A DNA stretch of 64,000 nucleotides from an uncultured Burkholderiales bacterium (GTDB lineage: Bacteria; Pseudomonadota; Gammaproteobacteria; Burkholderiales; Burkholderiaceae_C), in the NCBI GenBank assembly GCA_903844385.1, contig CAIMTJ010000042.1, forward strand, positions 1-64,000, written 5' to 3'. Under the pieces are notes generated by a model, which saw nothing but the letters and a program-made list of their open reading frames with translations, was not told where the DNA came from and did no database searches. Below, piece by piece: positions 18,294-27,544 of this stretch. The translations under genes were made by a program, and so were the position numbers. Every line of letters starts with the position of its first letter. Position 1 is the stretch's first letter.

Positions 18294-19595
18294 ATGAACA
18301 AAACGCCCCAAGCGCCTCCTCCAGTTGAGCTCCTTGACCCCCTCTTGCAAGTCCCTCAGACCCCCTCGCCCATGCCTGAAACCTTACCCCATGTGATTGA
18401 GCCCTCGACCCGCAGAGCGATTTTTCATTTGTCTTTTGCCACCTTTGCCAGCATGACCATTCAGCGCCTGTGTGACCCCATGCTGCCCCAACTCGCCTTG
18501 GACTTTCAAGTCGAGCGAGTGCAAGCGGCGCATGTGATTTCATTTTTCGCCATCACCTATGGCTTCATGCAAGTGCTTTTTGGTCCTTTGGGCGACCGCT
18601 ATGGCAAATACCGTGTGCTCTCCTTGGCCACTTTGGGCTGCAGCCTGGGGTGCTTGGGTTGTGCATTGGCCTGGAGCTTGCCCTTTTTGGTGCTCTGCCG
18701 CGTCTTGACCGCCACCTGTACAGCCGCCATCATTCCATTGGGACTGGCCTGGGTGGGGGATACGGTCCACTATCAAATCCGGCAAGAAACTTTGGCCAAG
18801 GTGGGCTTGGGCTCCACCATGGGCATCGTGGCTGGACAACTCGTTGGGGGATTGCTGACCGACACCCTGGGTTGGCGATGGGCCTTTGGCGCCCTTTGTG
18901 GGGTTTTCTTTGTGGTGGGCTGGGTGCTGTGGTCCAACCCCCACGCTCGGGCTCAGAGCCATGGCCAAGCCCACGAGGCCAGGGGGGAAGTGACCCTCTC
19001 CTTCGTGGCCAACGCCAAGGCGGTGCTCTCTAAAACGCGGGCCAGGCGTTTGATGGGCTTCATTTTTCTCGAGGGCTGCGTGGTCTTTGGCGCACTCGCC
19101 ATCTCAGCGACCCATTTGCATGACGCACAAGACTTGCGGGTCTCCTTGGCCGGCTTGATCGTCGCCCTTTTTGGACTTGGCGGGGTGATCTACATGGCCA
19201 GCGCCAAATGGCTCATTCACCGCCTGGGCGAGACCCAGCTCATTCGGTGTGGCACTTTGTCGTACGGCCTGGCCTATGCCTTGATTGGCTTTGCCAACGT
19301 GGCTTGGCTCGATGCGCTGGCCTTCGCTCTTGCGGGTTTTGGGTTTTTCATGTTTCACAACACCATGCAAGCGCTGGCCACTCAACTCGACCCAGAGCGC
19401 CGAGGCACTTGCATGGCGCTTTTCGCCTGTATTTTGTTTGGCGGGCAATCGCTGGGGGTGGTTGCTTGCTCGGGGCTCATTCCCGTCATTGGCTCGGACT
19501 GGGTGATGCTCTTGGCGGGTCTATTACTCACACTCATTGGCCTGACTTTGCCCATCTGGGTGGAAGTGGGTCGACGTGAGGGCAACTATGCCTAG
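18294..19595 (+). CDS. MFS transporter, Bcr/CflA-like drug exporter
   Basis: A 12-helix major facilitator protein of about 433 residues. The N-terminal cytoplasmic leader is Pro-rich. Helix 1 begins FHLSFATFASMTIQRLCDPMLPQL, which resembles Bcr/CflA-type proton-driven exporters. The MFS loop motif is seen as FGPLGDRYGKYRVLSLAT between helices 2 and 3, and the antiporter motif C-like segment is GIVAGQLVGGLLTDTLGWRW. The substrate is unknown. The start is uncertain: ATG 18294 is chosen, but the ORF is open further upstream and no strong ribosome-binding site is visible. Confidence 0.85.
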   Translation: MNKTPQAPPPVELLDPLLQVPQTPSPMPETLPHVIEPSTRRAIFHLSFATFASMTIQRLCDPMLPQLALDFQVERVQAAHVISFFAITYGFMQVLFGPLGDRYGKYRVLSLATLGCSLGCLGCALAWSLPFLVLCRVLTATCTAAIIPLGLAWVGDTVHYQIRQETLAKVGLGSTMGIVAGQLVGGLLTDTLGWRWAFGALCGVFFVVGWVLWSNPHARAQSHGQAHEARGEVTLSFVANAKAVLSKTRARRLMGFIFLEGCVVFGALAISATHLHDAQDLRVSLAGLIVALFGLGGVIYMASAKWLIHRLGETQLIRCGTLSYGLAYALIGFANVAWLDALAFALAGFGFFMFHNTMQALATQLDPERRGTCMALFACILFGGQSLGVVACSGLIPVIGSDWVMLLAGLLLTLIGLTLPIWVEVGRREGNYA

Positions 19596-19753
19596 TGCAC
19601 AGAGCGAGAAAAATCTGGTTTTTGCAGCAACGCGTTGAGCACATTGAGCTTGTACACTCCGCACACGACTGCTTGGAGCAGGCATCGACTGGAGATGACC
19701 CTTGTTTCTTTCCATGAGCACCAACGCTTTTCTTTTTTTCTCCAAGACCCACC

Positions 19754-20713
19754 ATGACAAACCCCATCAACGACAAGACATCCACCCCCGACTGGTCCGC
19801 ACTGGCAAGCGCACTTGAAACCAACCCAGACTACAAGGTGTTGCGCCGCTTGAATCCCGAGAGTTGGATCGAGCCCGCCCGAGCCAGCCAGACCCCAACA
19901 GGGACCCTCAAAGGTGTGGTCTTGGACACCGAAACCACAGGCATGAACAGTTTGAGCGACAAGGTCATTGAACTGGGCATGATCGTCTTTGAGTACGACC
20001 CGGTGAGCGGCTGCGTTGTGGGTGTTGACCGCGTTTTCAATGAACTCGAGGATCCGGGCTTTGCGATACCGCCCGAGAGCACAGAGATCCATCACATCAC
20101 CGATGCCATGGTCAAGGGCAAGTCCATTGACGATCAAGCTGTGCACGATTTGCTCCAAGGGGTCAGTCTGGTGATTGCTCACAACGCCGCCTTTGACCGC
20201 CCCTTTGTGGAAAACAGGTGGCCGATTTTCACCACCCTGCCTTGGGGCTGCAGCATCCACGATGTGAATTGGCGAGCCAATGGAGTGGGCTCGGCCAAGC
20301 TGGAATACTTGGCCATGCTGCAAGGGTATTTCTATGAGGCCCACCGGGCGGTCACCGACTGCTGGGCGCTCCTTGAAGTCTTGAACATGCGCCTCGCGCG
20401 AGAAGCTCAAACCGTGGCCCAAAGCTTGTTTGAATCCATCGACAAAACCGAGCACCAGGTGTATGCCATTGGCTCGCCCTTTGAGAGCAAAGACCAACTC
20501 AAGTCCAGAGCCTATCGCTGGAATGGAGAGATCAAATGCTGGAGCAAAGTGATGGGCTCTTTGCAAGCCCTGCAAGATGAACTCGCTTGGCTCAAGGTCA
20601 ACGTCTATGGTCACAAAAAAGACGCCAAGGTTGAAATTGAGACCTTCTCTCGGCTTGAAAAATACTCAGACCGTCCGGGCGATAAAAAACTGCAAAGCTT
20701 GAGCAGTATTTAG
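19754..20713 (+). CDS. DnaQ-like 3'-5' exonuclease (DEDDh)
   Basis: The central domain (about residues 50-220) is an RNase T/DnaQ-type exonuclease. Exo I is VVLDTETTGM, Exo II is HNAAFDRPF and Exo III is HRAVTDCWAL, giving the DEDDh set of metal and catalytic residues. It is not the replicative epsilon subunit by length or flanks: there is an N-terminal extension of about 50 residues and a C-terminal region of about 100 residues that I do not recognise (YRWNGEIKCWSKVM). The start at 19754 follows a poorly defined leader. It is probably a stand-alone repair or RNA-processing exonuclease. Confidence 0.88.
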   Translation: MTNPINDKTSTPDWSALASALETNPDYKVLRRLNPESWIEPARASQTPTGTLKGVVLDTETTGMNSLSDKVIELGMIVFEYDPVSGCVVGVDRVFNELEDPGFAIPPESTEIHHITDAMVKGKSIDDQAVHDLLQGVSLVIAHNAAFDRPFVENRWPIFTTLPWGCSIHDVNWRANGVGSAKLEYLAMLQGYFYEAHRAVTDCWALLEVLNMRLAREAQTVAQSLFESIDKTEHQVYAIGSPFESKDQLKSRAYRWNGEIKCWSKVMGSLQALQDELAWLKVNVYGHKKDAKVEIETFSRLEKYSDRPGDKKLQSLSSI

Positions 20714-20756
20714 TGCATTGAACACCAAAGCGCATTGGGTTTGCGCGCCACAATTG

Positions 20757-20786
20757 AAAAACCCCAATCGGTCATCCGATGGGGTT
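20757..20786 (-). terminator. Rho-independent terminator for the Gly/Tyr-rich protein gene
   Basis: Read on the minus strand, AACCCCATCGG-loop-CCGATTGGGGTT forms a stem with one bulge and runs into TTTTTC. It lies between two convergent genes and may also stop transcripts from the exonuclease side. Confidence 0.7.
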
Positions 20787-20824
20787 CGTTCTTCAAGCGA
20801 GAGCAAAGAGCAGGCAAGCTCAGG

Positions 20825-21184
20825 TCATTGCACAGGCTGCCAAGGCACGGGACAAGAGGCCACTTGCGGGTAATATTGTTGATACGTGGGACAGTAATAG
20901 GCCACAGGAACGGCTTGCACCACTGGAGCATTGTTGTAAACCGGCACGGTGTTGACCACCACGGGTGGATTGACATAGACGGGACTGTAGGCAGGATAAG
21001 TGGCCGCATAGGCGGCACTGCCCACCAAAGCACCCGCCACAAAAGGCACACCCCAGCCGCCACCGTAATACCCGCCCCGAGCATAACCATGGCCACCACC
21101 GTAATGACCAAAACCATGGGCTTGACTGGTCAAGCTCGCGCACAGGGTGAGCGCTGTGAACATTAAAAGTGTGAGTTTTTTCAT
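20825..21184 (-). CDS. Small exported Gly/Tyr/Pro-rich protein
   Basis: The 119-residue protein has a clear Sec signal peptide (MKKLTLLMFTALTLCASLTSQA). The mature part is a Gly/Tyr-rich stretch (HGFGHYGGGHGYARGGYYGG), a short hydrophobic segment (VPFVAGALVGSAAYAA) and a Tyr/Pro/Val-rich tail. Proteins like this are common in betaproteobacteria as unknown envelope proteins. No function can be assigned. The start is certain because AAGGAGG lies just upstream of the ATG at 21184. The ORF track extends it wrongly to 21250. Confidence 0.85.
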   Translation of the reverse strand: MKKLTLLMFTALTLCASLTSQAHGFGHYGGGHGYARGGYYGGGWGVPFVAGALVGSAAYAATYPAYSPVYVNPPVVVNTVPVYNNAPVVQAVPVAYYCPTYQQYYPQVASCPVPWQPVQ

Positions 21185-21278
21185 GATGCCTCCTTGATAT
21201 TGGGCTGTTTTTTTGATGTCACCTGGGGCCGATGCCTGATTTTGGGTCATTGGGCCCCACAGGTCAATGGGTTCTCAC

Positions 21279-21301
21279 CTGTTGCTATTACAACGCAACA
21301 G
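21279..21301. promoter_or_regulatory. Short inverted repeat in the divergent control region
   Basis: CTGTTGC and GCAACAG form a perfect 7-base inverted repeat with a 9-base spacer between the divergent genes at 21184 and 21394. There is no U tract, so a protein-binding site is more likely than a terminator. The support is weak. Confidence 0.3.
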
Positions 21302-21393
21302 TGGGCGCCCAGGATGACAATAAGTCCACGGATACTGTAAAGTTCTTTTAAAGCCTTAGAATGATTTTTCATGCTACGACAAAGGTCCAGCCA

Positions 21394-21747
21394 ATGCGCT
21401 CCATACCCTTGACTCAGTCCAAAAGCTTCAACAGCTTCAGATGGGCCCTCATTTGCACAGGACTCCTACTAGGGTTTACCCAAGCCCAAAGTGCCAACCC
21501 GACGATCAAAAGCCGAGATTTGCCCTCCTCCCTTTATAACTATTGGGTCAAGCAAAAACCCGACATGGGCAACCTGGGTCACTGTGCGGTGGCCTTTGAT
21601 AGCAGCACGGACGAAAACAAAATGGCGTATGGCTGCTCCGTTTTCATCAAAATGTCAGCACAAGGTGAGCGAAAAGCCATGCAATACTGCGAGACGATGA
21701 GAGCTGATCATCAAGTCAAAGCCCCTTGCCAACTCGTGGTCGAATAA
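21394..21747 (+). CDS. Small exported protein of unknown function
   Basis: The 117-residue product has an N-terminal signal peptide (WALICTGLLLGFTQAQSA). The mature domain of about 80 residues has three cysteines, in GHCAVAFD, YGCSVFI and QYCETM, plus one near the C-terminus (APCQLVVE). These could make two disulphides in the periplasm. I do not recognise the family. The ATG at 21394 is preceded by AAAGG; the track starts at 21361 without such a site. It is followed closely by the convergent MAPEG gene. Confidence 0.7.
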   Translation: MRSIPLTQSKSFNSFRWALICTGLLLGFTQAQSANPTIKSRDLPSSLYNYWVKQKPDMGNLGHCAVAFDSSTDENKMAYGCSVFIKMSAQGERKAMQYCETMRADHQVKAPCQLVVE

Positions 21748-21770
21748 GGCGCAGGCTGCACGAGGCGCAG

Positions 21771-22145
21771 TCAAATTGAGATCGCCATGAGGCTCACCAC
21801 ACAAACGTAAGCCACTGTCCAGCAAACGGTGCGCCAGATGGGTCGATCGGTGACATAAAAGAAGACATAAAGCCACCGTGCCACGATAAACACCACGCTC
21901 AATTGGTCCACCCGTGGGCCATCAACGCCGGCCAATGTGGCCAAGATGACCGACGCGGCAAAAAAAGGGAACGCCTCAAAACTGTTGTGCTGCGCGGCAT
22001 TGGCGCGCGCGCGAAACCCAGTTTGGCGCCCCAACCATTCCCGCGGATTGTGGTTGTCAAAATCTTTGAATTGCCACTTGGCGATGGTGGTGCAGATCAC
22101 GGGCGTGATGCCCGCCAATAAAACACATAAAAAAGCAATGTTCAT
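21771..22145 (-). CDS. MAPEG family membrane protein
   Basis: The 124-residue protein is a four-helix integral membrane protein of the MAPEG superfamily, which includes membrane glutathione transferases. The family signature is visible as ARANAAQHNSFEAFPFFAA between helices 1 and 2, preceded by FKDFDNHNPREWL. Bacterial members are generally uncharacterised, and a detoxification role is only suggested by the family. It is a single gene between convergent and divergent neighbours. Confidence 0.88.
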   Translation of the reverse strand: MNIAFLCVLLAGITPVICTTIAKWQFKDFDNHNPREWLGRQTGFRARANAAQHNSFEAFPFFAASVILATLAGVDGPRVDQLSVVFIVARWLYVFFYVTDRPIWRTVCWTVAYVCVVSLMAISI

Positions 22146-22321
22146 GTTTCAATCCCTGTTTGAATTCAACCCTTTGCCCCTTGGGTGAGGAAGACCTGCA
22201 CCTGAGGGATGGTGGCGCTAGAGAATAGCACCACTGTCAATTTCTCGCTTTTTGATCTGGGCAACCGTCTGCTCGGACTCCACCCGAAGAGGCCAAGCTT
22301 TGGAACCTACAATGCAGAGCC

Positions 22322-23755
22322 ATGACCAAGATTGAAGCACTCCTGCACCCCTCCCACATTGTGCCCCTGATTGTGGCCACGGCGTTTTTTATGGAGAACT
22401 TGGACGGCTCCATCATCAATACGGCACTGCCTCAAATGGCCTTGTCCTTCGGGGTGAATGCGGTGGACATGAGCATTGGCATCACCTCTTACTTGATCAC
22501 GCTGGCGGCCTTCATTCCCTTGAGTGGCTGGTTTGCCGATCGATTTGGTGCACAACGCGTCTTTGGAGGCGCTGTCGCCATCTTCACCCTGGCCTCGATT
22601 GGCTGCGCTTTGAGTGAAACGGTCCACGTCTTCACGCTCGCCCGAATCCTTCAAGGCATGGGAGGGGCCATGATGGTCCCCGTGGGTCGCCTCATCGTGC
22701 TCAGAATCACACCCAAAGACCAGTTGGTGAAAGTGGTGGCCCTCATCACATGGCCCGGTCTCATGGCCCCCATTGTCGGGCCACCTCTGGGAGGCTTCAT
22801 CACCACCTACTTTTCCTGGCACTACATTTTTTATTTGAATGTCCCCTTGGGACTCTTGGGGCTTTGGCTTATCCACAAATTCATCACCAACGAAAGTGAA
22901 GACAGCTCCAGACCACTGGACTTGGGCGGTTTTGTGCTTATCGGTTCGGGACTGGCCACCTTTGTCATGGGCATGGAGTCCTTGGGCAATGAAGGACTGT
23001 CTGAGCGTTGTGGACTGCTTTTTTTGGCGTGCGCCGCATTGGGCCTGTTGGCATGGTGGCACACCCAGCGGCACCCCGCTCCGCTGCTGAACTTTAAGGT
23101 CTTGCGTGTGCCCACCTTCGGTACCATTTTCTTTTATGGCTCCCTTACTCGGGTGTGCATTGGCGCCACGCCGTTCTTGGCTCCATTGATGTTTCAAGTG
23201 GCGTTTGGCTACAACGCGTTTGAGTCCGGGCTCTTGCTGCTGTCGGCCATGCTGGGCAATTTGGGTCTGAAACCTTTGACACCCAAGTTACTTCGGCGCT
23301 TTGGGTTTCGCTCCATCTTGATCGTCAATGGTGGCTTGGCCGCTTGCTCGGCTTTTGCCATCGGACTCTTGGGCCCCGCCTCGCCCGTGGCGCTCATTGC
23401 ACTCATCATGTTGATCTATGGCGTTACTCGCTCCATGCAATTCACCTGCATCCAAACGATGGCCTTTGCCGATGTGCCACCAGCGCAAATGAGTGGTGCC
23501 AACACGCTCTTTAGCACCATGGCGCAACTCACCCAGGGTGTGGGGGTGGCCTTGGGCGCCACGGCCATCCATGCCAGTGTTTACTGGCGCATGGGCGATA
23601 TCAACCAGCCCCAATCCCAGGACTTTGAACTCGCTTTTGCTGTTGTGGGCGCCCTGATCTTGATCTCTCTTTGGGGCTACCGCTCGCTGCGTGTGGATGC
23701 GGGGGCGAGCGTGAGCAAACATGAGCAATTCCAAACAAAGAAAGCAAATCCATGA
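22322..23755 (+). CDS. MFS transporter, DHA2 family (EmrB/QacA-like)
   Basis: A 477-residue exporter with about 14 membrane helices. Features typical of the DHA2 family are ENLDGSIINTALPQMA in helix 1, SGWFADRFGAQRVF as the loop 2-3 motif, ARILQGMGGAMMVPVGR and GPPLGGFITTYFSWHYIFYLNVPLG as antiporter motif C. No membrane-fusion protein gene accompanies it. It overlaps the next gene by four bases (ATGA), so the exporter and the dehalogenase-like enzyme are co-translated, which hints that they act on related compounds. Confidence 0.9.
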   Translation: MTKIEALLHPSHIVPLIVATAFFMENLDGSIINTALPQMALSFGVNAVDMSIGITSYLITLAAFIPLSGWFADRFGAQRVFGGAVAIFTLASIGCALSETVHVFTLARILQGMGGAMMVPVGRLIVLRITPKDQLVKVVALITWPGLMAPIVGPPLGGFITTYFSWHYIFYLNVPLGLLGLWLIHKFITNESEDSSRPLDLGGFVLIGSGLATFVMGMESLGNEGLSERCGLLFLACAALGLLAWWHTQRHPAPLLNFKVLRVPTFGTIFFYGSLTRVCIGATPFLAPLMFQVAFGYNAFESGLLLLSAMLGNLGLKPLTPKLLRRFGFRSILIVNGGLAACSAFAIGLLGPASPVALIALIMLIYGVTRSMQFTCIQTMAFADVPPAQMSGANTLFSTMAQLTQGVGVALGATAIHASVYWRMGDINQPQSQDFELAFAVVGALILISLWGYRSLRVDAGASVSKHEQFQTKKANP

Positions 23756-24441
23756 AAAAACTCATCGTCTTTGACGCGTATGGCACACTCTTTGATGTCT
23801 ACAGCATTGCTCGGCAAGCAGAGCAAGTGTTTCCCTCCCACGGGGTGGCCTTGGCCAATTTGTGGCGGGATAAACAAATTGAGTACACCCGCTTGATCTC
23901 GTTGAGTGACCCCAGCAACCCCTTGGGCTCGGCCCATTTTGAGCCGTTTTGGGATCTGACTCAAAAGGCCTTGGCGTACAGCTGCGCTCGAATGAAATTA
24001 ACTCTCACTGCCCAAGCTCGCGAGCAGCTGATGACGGCCTACGATCACCTGAGCCCTTTTGAAGAAAACGAGGAGGTTTTAAAAACGCTCAAAGCGCTCG
24101 GACGTCAAACAGCGATCCTCTCCAACGCCAATGCCAACATGCTCAAGCGCGTGATTGAGCACGCCGAGTTGACACCGTACTTTGACCAAGTCATCTCCAT
24201 TGAGAGCGTGCGCCAGTTCAAAACCCACCCCAGGAGTTACGGCTTGGTGCATGAGCGTTTTTCCGTGCAGCCCGAAGATATCTTGTTTGTCTCCAGCAAC
24301 GCTTGGGATGCCTTGGGTGCGACTTGGTTTGGCTGGGACACCTTTTGGCTCAATCGTCAAGGACTGCCCGCTGAGACGCTGGGACCCCAGCCCGCTTATA
24401 CCGGTGCGAGCTTGAAGAATTTACTCCACTGCATCGATTGA
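23752..24441 (+). CDS. Haloacid dehalogenase, type II (HAD superfamily)
   Basis: This is predicted to hydrolyse 2-haloalkanoic acids to hydroxy acids through an aspartyl ester. The nucleophile is Asp in VFDAYGTLFDV. Motif II is LSNANANM, the motif III lysine is in RQFKTHPRSY, and the acidic motif IV region reads FVSSNAWDALGATWFGW, as in L-2-haloacid dehalogenases, where the SSNxWD form is diagnostic. The 229-residue length fits. It is translationally coupled to the DHA2 exporter upstream. Confidence 0.9.
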   Translation: MKKLIVFDAYGTLFDVYSIARQAEQVFPSHGVALANLWRDKQIEYTRLISLSDPSNPLGSAHFEPFWDLTQKALAYSCARMKLTLTAQAREQLMTAYDHLSPFEENEEVLKTLKALGRQTAILSNANANMLKRVIEHAELTPYFDQVISIESVRQFKTHPRSYGLVHERFSVQPEDILFVSSNAWDALGATWFGWDTFWLNRQGLPAETLGPQPAYTGASLKNLLHCID

Positions 24442-24494
24442 ATGGGCTGTGCTTTCAAAACCCTCCAGCGTTGAACCCTTGGACCATTGGACCA

Positions 24495-25835
24495 TTAAAC
24501 CCTGAAAGACTGTAAACAAGACTCCACACCCCATGCGATGCCCAGCAACTGGGCATCATGGTGAGCGAGCTGTGAGAGCATCAACCCCATGGGTAACTCA
24601 TCCGCACGATGACACGGCAAGCTGATCGAGCAGCCGTCCAAGAAGTTGAACAACGACGTGTTTCTGAGCATCAATCGGTTGGCTTGGCTAAAAGCTTCAT
24701 CGTCTTGGCGCAACGACGCGATGGCCGGCGCCACCAGGGGTGTTGTGGGGCACAAGACCGCATCAAAACCTGAAATTTCTTGCTGCACCCTTGAGATCCA
24801 GCTCACGCGTGCCTTGAGCACATCCCAATAATGAGCCGCACTCACCCCTTGGCCTTGCTTTAAGCGCACCACAACGCGGGGGTCCATGCGGTTTTCATGG
24901 GCCTCAACCAAAGCGTGGTGTTCTGCCCAAGCCTCGATGGGTGAGAGTCCAGCGGGCGTGTTGATCACGGCCATCTCCTTCAAAATGGCACACTCCTTTT
25001 GCACGATGATGGCCCCCGCTCGAGACAAGGCCGACAAACTGCGCTCTAAAGCATTGGCAACGCTGTCGTCCAAATCATCCAAGACAACACTGCGGGGCAA
25101 CAGGAATTGAAGTCCTTTGAGGTCTCTTTTTTCAACGCACAAGGGGTGGCCTGACAGGACCTGGTCGAGCTCGATGGCGTCTTGCACACTGTTGGTGATG
25201 GCGCACACGGTATCCATGGCTGGACAGAGGGGCACAGTGCCCCGGATACTCACCCGGCTTTGTGTGTTTTTAAATCCCACCAGACCACAAAGTGCGGCCG
25301 GTATTCGAATCGAGCCACCCGTGTCCGAGCCCAGCGCGGCGTGGCAAATACCCAAAGCCACCGAGACGGCTGCCCCGCTGCTCGATCCACCTGGAATTCT
25401 GGGCGTTTGAGGGTCGCAAGGATTGACTGGCGTGCCGTGGTGGGGATTGATTCCAATCCCCGAGAAGGCCAACTCAGTCATGTTGGTGCGGCCCAAGACA
25501 ATCGCGCCGCTGGCCTTCAAGGCTTGCACAGCGGGTGCATCTTGTTGGGCCGCGGGGGAACCTTGCAGCACCAGACTGCCCGCTGGCGTGCATTGGCCTT
25601 GCACATCGTAGAGGTCTTTGATGCTGACTGGCAAGCCCAGCAGTGGCTGTGCGGCAAGGGACAAGGGCTCGCCCATGGCGCATTTATCAAGGGCTCGGGC
25701 TTGGGCCAAGGCGTCTTCGGTGAAGAGCTTTAAGAAAACCGATTGAGCCTGAGGGGATTGCGCCAGACTCAAGGAGCGTGCAATCAAGTCCTCGTGACTG
25801 AGACCTTGGGCGAGTTGCTGTTTCATCGAGCTCAT
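24495..25835 (-). CDS. Amidase (amidase signature family)
   Basis: The 446-residue protein carries the full Ser-cisSer-Lys triad of the amidase signature family: the lysine in PVSIKDLYDV, the Gly/Ser-rich GGSSSGAAVSVA and the nucleophile region GSDTGGSIRIPAALCGLVGFK. It hydrolyses a carboxamide; the substrate cannot be told from sequence. It lacks partners of the GatCAB complex, so it is likely catabolic. The ATG at 25835 has AGGAGC upstream and lies 11 bases after the phhB stop, so the two are one operon. Confidence 0.92.
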   Translation of the reverse strand: MSSMKQQLAQGLSHEDLIARSLSLAQSPQAQSVFLKLFTEDALAQARALDKCAMGEPLSLAAQPLLGLPVSIKDLYDVQGQCTPAGSLVLQGSPAAQQDAPAVQALKASGAIVLGRTNMTELAFSGIGINPHHGTPVNPCDPQTPRIPGGSSSGAAVSVALGICHAALGSDTGGSIRIPAALCGLVGFKNTQSRVSIRGTVPLCPAMDTVCAITNSVQDAIELDQVLSGHPLCVEKRDLKGLQFLLPRSVVLDDLDDSVANALERSLSALSRAGAIIVQKECAILKEMAVINTPAGLSPIEAWAEHHALVEAHENRMDPRVVVRLKQGQGVSAAHYWDVLKARVSWISRVQQEISGFDAVLCPTTPLVAPAIASLRQDDEAFSQANRLMLRNTSLFNFLDGCSISLPCHRADELPMGLMLSQLAHHDAQLLGIAWGVESCLQSFRV

Positions 25836-25846
25836 GGAGTTCGCTC

Positions 25847-26170
25847 CTACACTGTCTGGATTGAGGTGCTGAATGGGCCCCAAACTTGATCCATATCCAA
25901 GGCCAAGGTTTGATCTCTCAAGGTGAGCGCTCCCACTTCATGGGTGCTCAACACCACCTCAACCGTGGCATAGACATGGGTCCAATGGGGATGGTGATCT
26001 TGCTGCTGAGCCAAACGGGCCACTTGGGTCATGAAAGCAAAGGCCTGGACAAAATCCTTGAACTCAAAGACTCGTCTCATCGAATGACCTTGATCATCGA
26101 TGTGCCACGCGGGCACCTTGGCTCTCAAGGCTTGAAGTTCCTCCGTGTTCAAGGGCAAGGGTTTGGCCAT
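25847..26170 (-). CDS. phhB: 4a-hydroxytetrahydrobiopterin dehydratase (pterin-4a-carbinolamine dehydratase)
   Basis: This enzyme recycles the pterin cofactor after aromatic amino acid hydroxylation. The 107-residue length and the active-site block QQQDHHPHWTHVYATVEVVLSTH are diagnostic. No phenylalanine hydroxylase gene is in the window, so it may serve a distant phhA or another role. It is the first gene of a pair with the amidase. The ATG at 26170 is preceded by an in-frame TTG that the ORF track used. Confidence 0.93.
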   Translation of the reverse strand: MAKPLPLNTEELQALRAKVPAWHIDDQGHSMRRVFEFKDFVQAFAFMTQVARLAQQQDHHPHWTHVYATVEVVLSTHEVGALTLRDQTLALDMDQVWGPFSTSIQTV

Positions 26171-26287
26171 CAAGGTTTAGCTCAGAGTTGGGCTCATCAA
26201 AAACCGACCCCCACATGGATTCAATCTTCAAATCCAGTCGACTCCAAATTCACCAAGTCAAGAGGTCACGCTGTCAAACGACTGTGC

Positions 26288-27280
26288 TCAATCAGCCTCA
26301 ATGCCGCGCATCTTGATCACTCGTCCCCAGCGCGGATAATCCTTGGCCACAATTTGGGTCAACTCCTCGGGTGTTGAGCTCTCGGCATCCAAACCGGCTT
26401 TGCTGAGCAAGTCGCGAATCTCAGGCATCTTCAGAACAGCCGCCGTCTCTTTGCTCAACCGATCGACCATGTCCTTTGGCGTCTTGGCAGGATAAAACAA
26501 GGCGTACCACATCTCGACATCAATGCCTTTGTAGCCCAGCTCAACAAAAGTGGCAACGTTTGGGGCCACAGGGTGTCGCTTGGGGCTGCCCACGGCCAAA
26601 GCCAGCAACTTACCCGAATTCACAAAGCCTTGCGCCACATGGACCGGCAAGAAACCCACCATCAATTCACCCGAGAGCAAATCGTTGGTGTAACCCGCAG
26701 AGCCTTTGTAGGGAACGTGCAAGAGGTCGAGCTTGGTCTCAAGCTTCAAGAGCTCCATGGCCATGTGGTGTGGCGTGCCAACACCCGGCGAGCCAAAATT
26801 GACAGCGCCCGGCTTGGACTGTGCCGTGTGAATCAAATCCTGCACGGATTTGATCCCGCTTTTGGGGTTGGTGACGAGCATCAAGGTGCCCCAGGCGGTC
26901 ATGGAGACAGGCGCAAAATCTTTGACGGGATTGAAAGGCACATTTTTGTACAACTGCTGTGCAATGAGCATGGTGTTGGCCCCCATCAAAATGGTCGAGC
27001 CATCGGCGGGTGCCTTGGCCACCATGTCCGCGCCAATGTTGCCGCTGGCACCGGGAGAATTTTGTACAACGATAGGAACGCCCAAACGCTCACCGAGCTT
27101 GGGAGAAATGGCGCGGGCAATGGTGTCCATGCCCGTGCCGGGTGTAAAGGGCACGATCATTTTGACCGATTGAAGCGGCGCTTGAGCCTGAGTCCATGAA
27201 CACAAACATGCAACCATCAGCCCCAAGGCCCAACGCCACATGACACAACGATTCTGACGATTTGTTCGGTTTGAATCCAT
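26288..27280 (-). CDS. Tripartite tricarboxylate transporter-type binding protein (Bug family)
   Basis: A periplasmic solute-binding protein with a signal peptide ending at TQAQA. Bug-family hallmarks are KMIVPFTPGTGMDTIARAI at the start of the mature protein, VVQNSPGASGNIGADMVAKAPADG, and VPYKGSAGYTNDLLSGEL. The ATG at 27280 has AAGGGAT upstream. No tctA/tctB membrane genes are adjacent, so it is an orphan receptor of the kind expanded in Burkholderiales. It probably binds a carboxylate or aromatic acid. Confidence 0.9.
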   Translation of the reverse strand: MDSNRTNRQNRCVMWRWALGLMVACLCSWTQAQAPLQSVKMIVPFTPGTGMDTIARAISPKLGERLGVPIVVQNSPGASGNIGADMVAKAPADGSTILMGANTMLIAQQLYKNVPFNPVKDFAPVSMTAWGTLMLVTNPKSGIKSVQDLIHTAQSKPGAVNFGSPGVGTPHHMAMELLKLETKLDLLHVPYKGSAGYTNDLLSGELMVGFLPVHVAQGFVNSGKLLALAVGSPKRHPVAPNVATFVELGYKGIDVEMWYALFYPAKTPKDMVDRLSKETAAVLKMPEIRDLLSKAGLDAESSTPEELTQIVAKDYPRWGRVIKMRGIEAD

Positions 27281-27445
27281 CGATCGATCCCTTATAAAAA
27301 ATAACCATTTTGAAGAACCAGGGCGCTTCACAACTTGGGCATTCTATCGCTCTGAAGACATGACCCCCGAATCGACCACTTTCAACCTTGAAGCATTGGG
27401 GGTTATGAACCTTGTTTCAACGCAAAAAATCGGATTCAAACACAC

Positions 27446-27460
27446 CTAGGACAAACCCTC
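27446..27460. promoter_or_regulatory. Shared upstream element CTAGGACAAACCCTC
   Basis: This 15-mer lies about 85 bases upstream of the livG-like gene. It recurs with one change (CTAGGACTAACCCTC) at 33295, upstream of a Bug gene. Both lie in intergenic regions ahead of solute uptake genes, which suggests a common activator or promoter element. The role is not proven. Confidence 0.45.
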
Positions 27461-27544
27461 AAACAGTGGCAAAAATCAACAAAACAAAGATTCCCTATTG
27501 GACCTCGTGTTAAGCTAATTTCTACGGCCCACTCCCTAGACCTC

